Source of the DNA: Mycolicibacterium iranicum | GTDB taxonomy: Bacteria; Actinomycetota; Actinomycetes; Mycobacteriales; Mycobacteriaceae | Length of the DNA stretch: 64,000 bases | NCBI RefSeq assembly: GCF_002101705.1 | Contig: NZ_LQPC01000065.1 | Location: forward strand, 1-64,000 | Direction: 5' to 3' | Shown: positions 34,090-42,425 of the stretch, one piece after another | Numbering within the stretch: the first letter of the stretch is position 1 | Layout of the letters: the number at the start of each line of letters is the position of its first letter | Translations under genes and position numbers: made by a program | Notes under the pieces: model-generated | Told to the model about the DNA's origin: nothing | The model's database searches: none | The model's input: only the letters and a program-made list of their open reading frames with translations

Positions 34090-36021
34090 ATGACGTGCAC
34101 CGCCCTGTGCCCGACCCACACCCCGCCGACGAACACGCGCGTGAGCGCGTGGACGCTTCCCGAGGTCCGCTTCGCCCTCGCGGCGCTGGGGCTCTTCGCA
34201 CTCGGCGGACTCGCACAGGTGACCGGCCAGCCTGCCTGGCTGTTCTGGGGCCTCTACCTGGCGTGTTACATCGCCGGCGGGTGGGAGCCGGGACTGGCCG
34301 GGGTGAAGGCTCTGCGGGCGCGGTCGCTCGATGTGGATCTGCTGATGGTTGCCGCGGCGATCGGCGCCGCCGCGATCGGTCAGGTCTTCGACGGCGCGCT
34401 GCTCATCGTCATCTTCGCCACCTCAGGTGCGCTGGAAGCGGTCGCCACCAAACGCACCGAGGACTCTGTGCGCGGCCTGTTCGATCTGGCGCCGCCCACC
34501 GCGACGAAGCTGACCGCCGACGATGACGAAGAGACCGTCGACACCTCCGCCCTCGATATCGGTGACGTCCTGGTGATCCGTCCCGGCGAGCGCATTGGCG
34601 GCGACGGTGTGGTGCTCGCCGGAGCCAGTGAAGTGGACCAGGCCACGATCACCGGAGAGCCGCTGCCTGTCGACAAGACGGCCGGCGACGGCGTGTTCGC
34701 GGGCACCGTGAACGGCACTGGCACGCTTCGGGTTCGGGTCACCCGGCCGGCGGCTGACACCGTCATCGCGCGGATCTCGGCGATGGTCACCGAGGCCGGA
34801 GCGAGCAAGGCTCGCACGCAGCTGTTCATCGAGAGGGTGGAGCAGCGCTACTCGGTCGGCATGGTCGTCGCGACCGTCGCATTGTTCGGCATCCCCCTCA
34901 TGCTCGGCGAGAGTCTCCAGTCATCGCTGCTGCGCGCGATGACGTTCATGATCGTGGCGTCGCCGTGTGCGCTCGTACTGTCGACGATGCCGCCGCTGCT
35001 AGCCGCGATCGCCAATGCCGGCCGCCACGGTGTGCTGATCAAGTCCGCGGTCGTTCTGGAGAAACTGTCCACCGTCAGCCAGGTCGCGCTCGACAAGACG
35101 GGCACCCTGACCGAGGGGACTCCCCGCATCACCGAGATCCGGCCGCTGGCAGGCAGTTCCCGAGACGACCTGCTGTCGGCGGCCGCCGCCGCCGAGACTC
35201 CGTCCGAACACCCTCTGGCCCGCGCCATCGTGGCCGCGGCCCGCGACCGCGGCCTACGGGTATCCGCCGTCACCGACTTCTCGTCGGCCCCCGGCCGCGG
35301 GGTGACCGCCGACGTCGACGGCGACCGTGTCGAGGTGGGCGGCCCCGGCTTGGTCGAGCGCTCGGACGACGCCATGCGCGCCATCGACACGATCGAGCGG
35401 CGCGGCGACACCGCCGTCGTGGTGCGCGTCAACGGATCCACCGCGGGCGTGCTGGGTCTCGCCGATTGCCCGAGGAATGGAGCAGCGGCTGCCGTTGCTC
35501 AGCTGACCGAACTCACCGGCACCCCGCCGGTGCTGCTCACCGGGGACAACGAACGCGCCGCGGCGCGCCTCGCCGGCGAACTCGGGATCGGTGAGGTCCG
35601 CGCCGGACTCCTCCCCGAGGACAAAGTCGCCGCGGTGCGCACGCTCGAAGCCGATGGGACGCGGGTAATGCTCGTCGGGGACGGCGTCAACGACGCGCCC
35701 GCGATGGCCATGGCGCACGTGTCGGTCGCGATGGGCCGTACTGGTGCGGATCTGACGCTCGACACTTCCGATGCAGTGATCACCCGCGACGACCTGGCCA
35801 CCCTGCCCGCCGTCGTCGCCCTCGCCCGCCGCGCCCGCCGGGTCGTCGCGGCGAACCTCATCATCGCCGCAACGTTCATCGTCGTGCTGGTCACCTGGGA
35901 TCTGGTCGGCCATCTGCCGCTGCCGCTGGGGGTGGCCGGGCATGAGGGCTCCACCATCCTGGTCGGACTCAACGGATTGCGACTGCTGCGAGAGAGCGCC
36001 TGGCGCAAGGCGCCGCGTTAG
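34090..36021 (+). CDS. ctpD: P1B-4-type heavy-metal transporting ATPase (CtpD/CoaT-like)
   Basis: A 643-residue P-type ATPase. Motifs: TGEP (188-191, actuator), SPC in the metal-binding membrane helix (291-293), phosphorylation site DKTGT (335-339), GDGVNDAPA, and a C-terminal helix with HEGST (from about 618). SPC together with HEG-T marks subgroup P1B-4, which exports Co2+, Fe2+ and related ions; CtpD of mycobacteria belongs here. There is no N-terminal ferredoxin-like metal domain, only Cys3, Cys7 and His10. ArsR control is implied by the divergent repressor. The assignment to ctpD is by motif class. Confidence 0.85.
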   Translation: MTCTALCPTHTPPTNTRVSAWTLPEVRFALAALGLFALGGLAQVTGQPAWLFWGLYLACYIAGGWEPGLAGVKALRARSLDVDLLMVAAAIGAAAIGQVFDGALLIVIFATSGALEAVATKRTEDSVRGLFDLAPPTATKLTADDDEETVDTSALDIGDVLVIRPGERIGGDGVVLAGASEVDQATITGEPLPVDKTAGDGVFAGTVNGTGTLRVRVTRPAADTVIARISAMVTEAGASKARTQLFIERVEQRYSVGMVVATVALFGIPLMLGESLQSSLLRAMTFMIVASPCALVLSTMPPLLAAIANAGRHGVLIKSAVVLEKLSTVSQVALDKTGTLTEGTPRITEIRPLAGSSRDDLLSAAAAAETPSEHPLARAIVAAARDRGLRVSAVTDFSSAPGRGVTADVDGDRVEVGGPGLVERSDDAMRAIDTIERRGDTAVVVRVNGSTAGVLGLADCPRNGAAAAVAQLTELTGTPPVLLTGDNERAAARLAGELGIGEVRAGLLPEDKVAAVRTLEADGTRVMLVGDGVNDAPAMAMAHVSVAMGRTGADLTLDTSDAVITRDDLATLPAVVALARRARRVVAANLIIAATFIVVLVTWDLVGHLPLPLGVAGHEGSTILVGLNGLRLLRESAWRKAPR

Positions 36022-36022
36022 C

Positions 36023-37243
36023 ATGCCAGGCGTGGAGCCCGACAGCGTGCCCGTCGCATCCGTACCGGTCGAGGAGTTGCCCATCCCGGTCCCCGACGTG
36101 CCGGGCGCGGATGCGACCTCGCGCGGACTCCCGCGCCGGGAGGATCTGACGTTGCGACAGAAGGCAATCGTCGATTCGTCGGCGATCGCCGATCTTGCGC
36201 TGCGAACGTCCATCGCGTCGCTGCTCAGCGCCACAATGGTGCCGTCGATCGCCGGTGCGCTGCGCCGGACAGAAGCCGACGCCGAGAAGAAGCATCTGAA
36301 GTTTTACGCCGAGCTGGCCGAGGCGAAAGATCCCCAGGTGTCCTTCCCCGCGCCGCAGGAGTTGCCAAGAGTGTCGTCACGCCCGGCCAATCCCGTTGCC
36401 GAGTGGGTGGCGAAGGGCAATGTCAGCAACATCCGCTTCCGGAGCAGCTTCGCGGCCGTCAATCCGGACCTGCGCGATCAATGCGAGGGATTCGTCCGCA
36501 ACAACGTCGTGCATGCGCAGCACTGGCGCCACGGCGACGGCCCACGACCCACGCTGTGCCTGATCCATGGGTTCATGGGCTCGGCGTATCTGTTCAACGG
36601 GTTGTTCTTCTCGCTGCCGTGGTTCTATCGCTGCGGTTACGACGTCATGCTCTACACGCTGCCGTTCCACGGCGCTCGCGCGGAAAAGTACTCTCCGTTC
36701 AGCGGCCATGGCTATTTCGCGCACGGTATGGCCGGTTTCGCCGAGGCCATGGCCCAGGCGGTGCACGACTTCCGGTCGCTGCTGGACTATTTGGAATACA
36801 CCGGAGTGGACCGGATCGCACTGACCGGGATGTCGCTGGGTGGATACACCGCGGCGCTGATCGCCAGCGTCGACGACAGGATCCAGGCCGTCATCCCGAA
36901 CGTCCCCGTCGTCACACCTGACCGCACCGTCGACGAGTGGTTTCCCGCCAACAAGGTTGTCGCGCTGAGAGACTGGCTCGCCGGCACCGACACCGCGCTC
37001 GTCGAGTCAGCCACGATGTACTCGTCGCCGCTGAACTACCGACCGCTGCCGGCCAAGGAGCGAAGGCTGATCATCGCGGGCCTCGGCGACCGGCTGGCGC
37101 CGCCTGAGCAAGCCGAGATGTTGTGGAAGCACTGGGATCGCTGTGCGTTCCACTGGTTCCCCGGCAACCACGTCCTGCATGTCAGCCAGCCGGACTACCT
37201 ACGTCGCATGACTCGGTTTCTCGCGCCCTTCATGTTCGACTGA
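36023..37243 (+). CDS. Alpha/beta hydrolase of the ESX-3-flanking type
   Basis: A 406-residue protein with a Pro/Val-rich N-terminal 30 residues, a helical region, then an alpha/beta hydrolase domain: LCLIHGFMGSAYLFNG near residue 185, nucleophile elbow TGMSLGGYTAAL near 275 and a final His in FPGNHVLHVSQPDYL. No signal peptide. Starts 1 base after the ATPase stop; a GTG at 36032 is an alternative. Its end overlaps the convergent eccE3 by 14 bp. By position it matches Rv0293c, as I recall. Substrate unknown. Confidence 0.83.
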   Translation: MPGVEPDSVPVASVPVEELPIPVPDVPGADATSRGLPRREDLTLRQKAIVDSSAIADLALRTSIASLLSATMVPSIAGALRRTEADAEKKHLKFYAELAEAKDPQVSFPAPQELPRVSSRPANPVAEWVAKGNVSNIRFRSSFAAVNPDLRDQCEGFVRNNVVHAQHWRHGDGPRPTLCLIHGFMGSAYLFNGLFFSLPWFYRCGYDVMLYTLPFHGARAEKYSPFSGHGYFAHGMAGFAEAMAQAVHDFRSLLDYLEYTGVDRIALTGMSLGGYTAALIASVDDRIQAVIPNVPVVTPDRTVDEWFPANKVVALRDWLAGTDTALVESATMYSSPLNYRPLPAKERRLIIAGLGDRLAPPEQAEMLWKHWDRCAFHWFPGNHVLHVSQPDYLRRMTRFLAPFMFD

Positions 37244-38144
37244 GCACTACTCCCACCGGCCACCGCAGCTGCGCCAGTGTCTGCTGGTCGACGCGGACGG
37301 GGGGTGCCGACAGCCGTCGGTCGGATGCCGGAGCCAGTGCCGACAGCGCTGCGCGGTGGCGGCCGCGTTCAGGGGTGAGCTTGGGCAGCGGCGCCGACCC
37401 CTTCGGCCGCTCGCTGGTGCGGAGCGCACATGCCGCGGCCACCTCGGGTTGCGTTCGGCTACCGGTGAATTCGACGGCGGTCCACACTTCGTTCGCTCCC
37501 GAGGCCCGTGCGGCGTCCAGGGTTTCGGTCAGCTGGTCGTCGACGTTGACCCGGTAGGCCGCCAGGTGGCCGTCGCCGTCGGCGAGGCCGCGCCAGGTCT
37601 CCTTGGGCTTTTCGCCGAACAGGGCGGCGGGGTTCTCCTCCACGGACACGTCCCAGCCGAGCTCGCGCAGGTGGTCGGCCAGTCGCCGCGCCGACAGTTG
37701 CGCGGTGTCCTGCAAGGGAAGTTCCGACGACCGCGCCGTCAGGGCCGCGACGTTGTCGGCCGCTCCGAGGGTCAGCGTGATCCACGTGCTTCGCTCCGCC
37801 CCGATGTCGCGGCTGAGCACCCGGACCTTGTCGAAGCTGATCCCGTAGCGATCCAGGTAACCGGCCACGAGCGCCAACGGCAGCTCCGCGGTCTCGCCGG
37901 GCTCCACGCGCAGCGCCACGGTGGCGTACTCGCCGGCCCGGGCGCCTGCGTCGGAACGGCCTGCCAGCATCGCGATGCGGCGCCCGATCATCGTGGTCAC
38001 GAAAAGCCCACGCCACCAGGCGAAGAGAATGACCACAGCGGCGACGGCGGCACCGAGCAACCAGCGATCCGCGGTCGTCTGCCACGGATAGGCCATCGCC
38101 GCGGGCACGACGAACAGCGCGGGCAAAGTGAGGCGGACGATCAT
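37230..38144 (-). CDS. eccE3: ESX-3 membrane protein EccE3
   Basis: A 304-residue component at the edge of the ESX core membrane complex. Two transmembrane helices lie at the N-terminus (about 3-20 and 30-48, the latter LLGAAVAAVVILFAWWRGLF), followed by a cytosolic domain of about 250 residues with VEPGETAELPLALVAGYLDRYG. Length and order fit EccE3. Its ATG overlaps the mycP3 stop by 4 bp. It is the last gene of the ESX-3 locus here. Confidence 0.92.
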   Translation of the reverse strand: MIVRLTLPALFVVPAAMAYPWQTTADRWLLGAAVAAVVILFAWWRGLFVTTMIGRRIAMLAGRSDAGARAGEYATVALRVEPGETAELPLALVAGYLDRYGISFDKVRVLSRDIGAERSTWITLTLGAADNVAALTARSSELPLQDTAQLSARRLADHLRELGWDVSVEENPAALFGEKPKETWRGLADGDGHLAAYRVNVDDQLTETLDAARASGANEVWTAVEFTGSRTQPEVAAACALRTSERPKGSAPLPKLTPERGRHRAALSALAPASDRRLSAPPVRVDQQTLAQLRWPVGVVLSRT

Positions 38145-39502
38145 GACGAACTGTCCTTTCGCTTCGCGTTCACGACGAACGCAGCAAGTACCAGCAGCGC
38201 CAACGCCCCGACCCCGGCGAATGCGACCACCCGCGGCAGCGGATCGTCCGGCGCGGGCACAGCTGGCGCGGCGACCTGCTTCACGGCGGCGGGGTCGACG
38301 TCTGCGTCGACGGGCACGTTCCAGGTCAGCGCGGCGACCGGGTCGATCGTGCCCGCCCCCACCAGATTCGACGGCGAGCGCGCTGCGGTGTGCGCGGTGC
38401 CGGTCAGACGGTCGATCACCGCCTGCGCGGTCATCGCGGGAAATCGGCTGCGCACCAATGCCGCAACCCCGGAGACATAGGCCGTCGCGTAGCCGGTGCC
38501 GCTGATGGGGTCCATCTGCTGCTCGTTGTTGAGCATGCCGTTGGCGAGGCCGCCCGCCTCGTCATTGCTCACCGACGTGATGTTCTCGCCGGGGGCGGCG
38601 ATTCCGACCCAGGGGCCTGCCATCGTGTACGGCGAGGGCTGCCCGGTGGATCCCAGCGAACCGACGGACAACACGTACTGCTGCCACCACGCCGGAATCG
38701 ACAGTGCGGTGACGCCGTTCCAGTTGCGCGGGTCGGCGGGCAGCGCGGGGTCGGACAGCGGGTTGGTTGTGCAGCCGGTACCGGTGTCGCCTGCGGCGGC
38801 CACGATCACGACGTCCTTCTCGACGGCGGCGTAGCGCAGGGCCACACCGAGTTCGTTCTGATCGACCTCGAGGCCGGCCGGAATACAGGTCACCGAGGAG
38901 ATGGAGATGACGCGGGCGCCCATGTCGGCCGCGCGTACGACGGCGCGGGCCAGGGTCTGAGTGTCCACGGTTGCGCGCGTGAGGACGGGATCCTCACCGG
39001 AGTCGCGCGGGGTGTACCGGGGCGAGCTCTGCCGGATCGCGAGGATGCGCGAGGCCGGCGCGACACCCGAGAAGCCGTCCGTTCCCGGCTGTCCCGCGAT
39101 CAGACCCGCCACCAGTGTGCCGTGCCCGTCGCAGTCGGTCAGACCGTCGCCGGCCTCGAGGTAGTCGCCCCCTGCCTCGACGTTGGGCAGACGCGGCCCC
39201 GGCTTCACGCCGGTGTCGATGACCGCGACCAGCTGGCCCTCCCCCCTGCTGTGTGTCCACGCTTCGGACAGGTCCAGCGCGACTTGGTTCGGGCTGACCG
39301 CACCGGGGTCGGAGCCCGGGATGACGCCACTGGTGACACACGGGTTGCGTTGTGCCATGGCCTGGACGGGTCCCGCGCTGCCTGCCGGCGGGGTGGCTGC
39401 GGGTTCGACTTCGGGCGGGGGGATCGCGCCCGCCGACGCTCCGCTCATCGCGAAGACACCGGCCGTCACCGCGAGCACGGCGAATGCGCGCCCAAACCTC
39501 AT
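38141..39502 (-). CDS. mycP3: ESX-3 mycosin MycP3, predicted catalytically dead
   Basis: A 453-residue subtilase-fold mycosin: signal peptide (1-26), N-terminal extension, protease domain and a C-terminal membrane helix (about 428-447) anchoring it outside the inner membrane. The catalytic Asp (VIDTGV, Asp96) and His (DGHGTLVAG, His127) are intact. The motif that should read SGTS reads ISGTGYATAYVSGVAAL, so the nucleophile Ser is Gly337 (codon at 38492-38494). The oxyanion Asn of AAGN is Asp239 in VAAAGDTG (38786-38788). With both changed, protease activity is not expected. A structural role in ESX complex stability, known for mycosins, would remain possible. Confidence 0.94.
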   Translation of the reverse strand: MRFGRAFAVLAVTAGVFAMSGASAGAIPPPEVEPAATPPAGSAGPVQAMAQRNPCVTSGVIPGSDPGAVSPNQVALDLSEAWTHSRGEGQLVAVIDTGVKPGPRLPNVEAGGDYLEAGDGLTDCDGHGTLVAGLIAGQPGTDGFSGVAPASRILAIRQSSPRYTPRDSGEDPVLTRATVDTQTLARAVVRAADMGARVISISSVTCIPAGLEVDQNELGVALRYAAVEKDVVIVAAAGDTGTGCTTNPLSDPALPADPRNWNGVTALSIPAWWQQYVLSVGSLGSTGQPSPYTMAGPWVGIAAPGENITSVSNDEAGGLANGMLNNEQQMDPISGTGYATAYVSGVAALVRSRFPAMTAQAVIDRLTGTAHTAARSPSNLVGAGTIDPVAALTWNVPVDADVDPAAVKQVAAPAVPAPDDPLPRVVAFAGVGALALLVLAAFVVNAKRKDSSS

Positions 39503-39505
39503 GCG

Positions 39506-40966
39506 TCAGAACCCGTTCAGGACCCAGGTGAACAGGCCGACCAGGTAGGCCATCACCGGGATCACCGACGCGTCGAGCGCCGTGGCGACGAATCCGAGGA
39601 GGCGGCGCATGGGCAGCGAGTACGTATCGGGTTGTGCAATGCGGGGATTCAGTGCCACCACGGCCCACACCAGTACCAAGATGGCCAGCACACCCGATGC
39701 GCACCACGCGGCGGTGTACTGCCCCGACGCCGCGAACAAGCCCAGCAGCACGACGGTGAGCAGGTAGGAGTGGCCGAGCAGCCAGGCCTTGCACGCCGCG
39801 GAATCCCACACGCGAGCCCGCAGTGCGGCCGCGATCGCGGTGGCCGCAACTAGATACCAGGCCCACGGGGACACCGCGCCTTCACCGGTGATCGCGGGCC
39901 ACAGCACGACCACCGAACCCGCGACCGCGAGCAGGACGCCTGCGGCGATGAATCCGGTCTGGTGCGAATTGCCGGCGCGGATCCGTCGGGGCAGGTCTTC
40001 GAGCACCCGCAGCGGCGGGGCCGACGGCGTCGGGTCTCCCGGAGCCGGGATCACCGGGACGGGAAGACGCGCACACGTCGCCGACAGTTGCGCGGCCTGC
40101 ACCGTGATCAGCAGCGCCACCAAAATCAGGGCGCTGCCGATGGTGACGGTGTTCAGAGTCCACAGCGTCGCGGCAGCAGCGCTCAGCGCGACACCGAGCG
40201 CGGTGGCCGCGGCCGCGGTGAACAGCGCGATCGCCCGCTCGCCGACGGTGATGCTGATGATCGACCACGCCGCCACGCCCGCGGCGCCGAGGAGCACCCC
40301 TGACGGACCGAACTCGCCGGGCACCGCGAGCGCGAAAGCTGCTGCGACCGAGGGTAGTGCGGCCGCAGCGAGCGCAGTCGCCAGCCGCGGTGAGCCTGCC
40401 CTCGCCAGCAGGGCACCCAGCACCGCCGCGACGGCGACGCCGCTGACGGCGAACAGGCCGAACACCGAGTCGGTCGCGAGTCGGTGGGCGACGGCCAGCG
40501 CGGTCGCTACGAGGATCAGGCCGATGACGGCCAGCGTCGCGCCCCGGTGAATCTGAAGTGTCCCCCATGGCCGCTCCCGCTCGGCCGAGAAGATCATCGC
40601 GGCATCGGCGATGTCCTCGACGATGCGCGGCGCCGGCGGTCCCGCGGGGACCGGCTGCAGCGCGAGCAGATCGCCGTCGACCACTCCGACCGTGTTCAGC
40701 GTCGCGTCCAGACTGAAGGGCGCGCCGCCGATCGGTGCGAGGCTCAGAAGCTCGGCTGCGCCGACGGTTTCGTCCGAAGGGGCGACGATGCGCTGCACCG
40801 CGGGGATGATCTCCCGCAGGGGAAGCTGTGCAGGCAGCGCGATCTCGGTGAGACGGCCACTGCCGTCCGGCTCGCCGTCGGATTCGGTTGCGGTGAGGAC
40901 GGCGACGCGCACGATCGGCATCACCGCACCGAACGCGTTGTTGGTTCTCAAAACAGACTCTGGCAT
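39506..40966 (-). CDS. eccD3: ESX-3 channel protein EccD3
   Basis: A 486-residue integral membrane protein. The N-terminal about 110 residues form the ubiquitin-like cytosolic domain (starting MPIVRVAVLTATESDG after a short lead). About eleven membrane helices follow, which form the dimeric channel lining in ESX complexes. An in-frame ATG at 40921 gives a shorter start; the longer one overlaps espG3 by 19 bp. Ends in VLNGF. Lies 3 bp before mycP3. Confidence 0.92.
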   Translation of the reverse strand: MPESVLRTNNAFGAVMPIVRVAVLTATESDGEPDGSGRLTEIALPAQLPLREIIPAVQRIVAPSDETVGAAELLSLAPIGGAPFSLDATLNTVGVVDGDLLALQPVPAGPPAPRIVEDIADAAMIFSAERERPWGTLQIHRGATLAVIGLILVATALAVAHRLATDSVFGLFAVSGVAVAAVLGALLARAGSPRLATALAAAALPSVAAAFALAVPGEFGPSGVLLGAAGVAAWSIISITVGERAIALFTAAAATALGVALSAAAATLWTLNTVTIGSALILVALLITVQAAQLSATCARLPVPVIPAPGDPTPSAPPLRVLEDLPRRIRAGNSHQTGFIAAGVLLAVAGSVVVLWPAITGEGAVSPWAWYLVAATAIAAALRARVWDSAACKAWLLGHSYLLTVVLLGLFAASGQYTAAWCASGVLAILVLVWAVVALNPRIAQPDTYSLPMRRLLGFVATALDASVIPVMAYLVGLFTWVLNGF

Positions 40967-41820
40967 CTTTCTTCTTCTCTCTCAGCCGTGCGTTCGTCGA
41001 AGTCTCGGGTTACCGCGTGGTCGGGGAACCAGGGGCCGTCGGGCAGCGCCGCGCTGAGGCGCTCGACCGCTGCCGCTATCGCGAGCGCGGACCCCGGGGC
41101 GAAGGTGGAGATCCACTCTCCGTCAAAAGCTTTGGATGGACTCACCAGAACCCGCCCGAGTTCGGTGTCCACGATGCTGACGCCGACATCGGTGCTCACC
41201 CGGTGGCCGTCGCGGTGCTGGCCGGCCACGATCTCGACGTAGGTCCGGGACTGCTCGAACGCGGCCACCACCACGGGGCGCGCGCTCGACGGGATTCCCA
41301 GATAGTCGAGAAGGTCGTGAACCCTCGCGCCGTTGCGGATCTGATCGTCGGCCTTCGCCCCGATCCGCGCGGGCAGCGAGAACTCCTCGAATGTCGCAGG
41401 CGCGCGCCCGGACAGCCCTACCGTCAGCGCGGGCACCAGGGCCTGGGGATGGTCGATGTCCATCGCGGTGAAGGTGATCAGTCCCCCGCTGCGCAGCGCC
41501 ACGACCGTGCCCGACGCGTCGCGCGCGATAATGCCGCGCAACATCGCGCCGCGGGCGCCCACGAATCGGAGCTCAAGCCACTGCGTGGGCCTGCACACCC
41601 TCCGGATCCATTGAGCCACCGAAGGATCGACAACCCGGTCCGGGGTCAACACCCCGGCGCGAGTCAACCGCTCGACCTGGTCCTGCTCGAAAGCCTCACG
41701 CTGCGACAGGTCGCTGTAGGCGGGCGTGATCCCCAGCACCCACGGATACGACCCCGCGCCGAGGATGTCGGCGAGAAACCAGGCCGAACCGGCGTTCAGC
41801 TCGACTGCGTTAGCGCGCAC
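40948..41820 (-). CDS. espG3: ESX-3 PE-PPE chaperone EspG3
   Basis: A 290-residue cytosolic chaperone that binds the tip of cognate PPE proteins and delivers PE-PPE pairs to ESX-3. The N-terminal MRANAVELNAGSAWFLADIL and the middle section REAFEQDQVERLTRAGVL match the EspG family in position and character. It follows esxH by 9 bp and overlaps eccD3. Partners are most likely PE5-PPE4 of this locus. Confidence 0.9.
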   Translation of the reverse strand: MRANAVELNAGSAWFLADILGAGSYPWVLGITPAYSDLSQREAFEQDQVERLTRAGVLTPDRVVDPSVAQWIRRVCRPTQWLELRFVGARGAMLRGIIARDASGTVVALRSGGLITFTAMDIDHPQALVPALTVGLSGRAPATFEEFSLPARIGAKADDQIRNGARVHDLLDYLGIPSSARPVVVAAFEQSRTYVEIVAGQHRDGHRVSTDVGVSIVDTELGRVLVSPSKAFDGEWISTFAPGSALAIAAAVERLSAALPDGPWFPDHAVTRDFDERTAEREEERCQSLF

Positions 41821-41829
41821 TGATACCTG

Positions 41830-42117
41830 TCAGCCCCACTTGGCACCTTCGGCCTGATCACGCGCGGCCATCGACGTGGTGTTCATCTCGTGCGTGCTCG
41901 CCATGGCGCGGTAGGCCCGGACCAGCTCCTCCATGCTGGTGTTCCACTGCGCCTGCCAGGCCTGGTAGGTCATACCGGTCTCGCCCTGCCAGGCACTATT
42001 GAGCGCGGCCTGCTCAGCGGCGATGTCGGCGCCGATGGCCTGCAATGCCCCTGCGTACGAGGCCATTTCACCCGCGTGGTTGAGCATCGCCGGGTAGTTG
42101 TACATGATCTGCGACAT
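41830..42117 (-). CDS. esxH: ESX-3 substrate EsxH (TB10.4 family)
   Basis: A 95-residue WXG100 protein secreted as a heterodimer with EsxG. The turn motif W-Q-G lies at residues 43-45 in NSAWQGETGMTYQAW. Of the four zinc ligands reported for M. tuberculosis EsxH (His14, His70, His76, Glu77), His14, His76 and Glu77 are present but residue 70 is Arg (AYRAMASTHE). ESX-3 and this pair are needed for siderophore-dependent iron uptake in mycobacteria. Confidence 0.94.
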   Translation of the reverse strand: MSQIMYNYPAMLNHAGEMASYAGALQAIGADIAAEQAALNSAWQGETGMTYQAWQAQWNTSMEELVRAYRAMASTHEMNTTSMAARDQAEGAKWG

Positions 42118-42131
42118 TGGTGTTGCTCCGA

Positions 42132-42425
42132 TCAGACGACAGGGTAGTTGCTGGCGGCGGCGGCATCCTCGGCGACGTACGAGCACGCGGCGTCACCGAC
42201 GTTGGCCTGCGCGATGTCGAGCAGCGCGTTGATCTTCGCCGAGACCTCGACGAAGCGGGCGTGCGCGGCCTGGAACGCGCCTGCCGACTCGCCCATGTGG
42301 AAGGCCTGCGCGGACTGCGCAGCACCCTCGGCCTGGGCGATGGTGCTCCGCATCAGCGCCGCTTTGGCGCCGAATGCCGCCTCCGAGGCGACCATCTGCG
42401 GAATATGAGCATCCAACAGGCTCAT
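42132..42425 (-). CDS. esxG: ESX-3 substrate EsxG
   Basis: A 97-residue WXG100-family partner of EsxH. As in other EsxG proteins the turn lacks Trp; here it reads HMGES. The C-terminal secretion signal Y-x-x-x-D is seen as YVAED (83-87). Its ATG overlaps the stop of PPE4 by 4 bp, and esxH follows 14 bp later. The two proteins form a 1:1 helical bundle before export. Confidence 0.94.
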   Translation of the reverse strand: MSLLDAHIPQMVASEAAFGAKAALMRSTIAQAEGAAQSAQAFHMGESAGAFQAAHARFVEVSAKINALLDIAQANVGDAACSYVAEDAAAASNYPVV

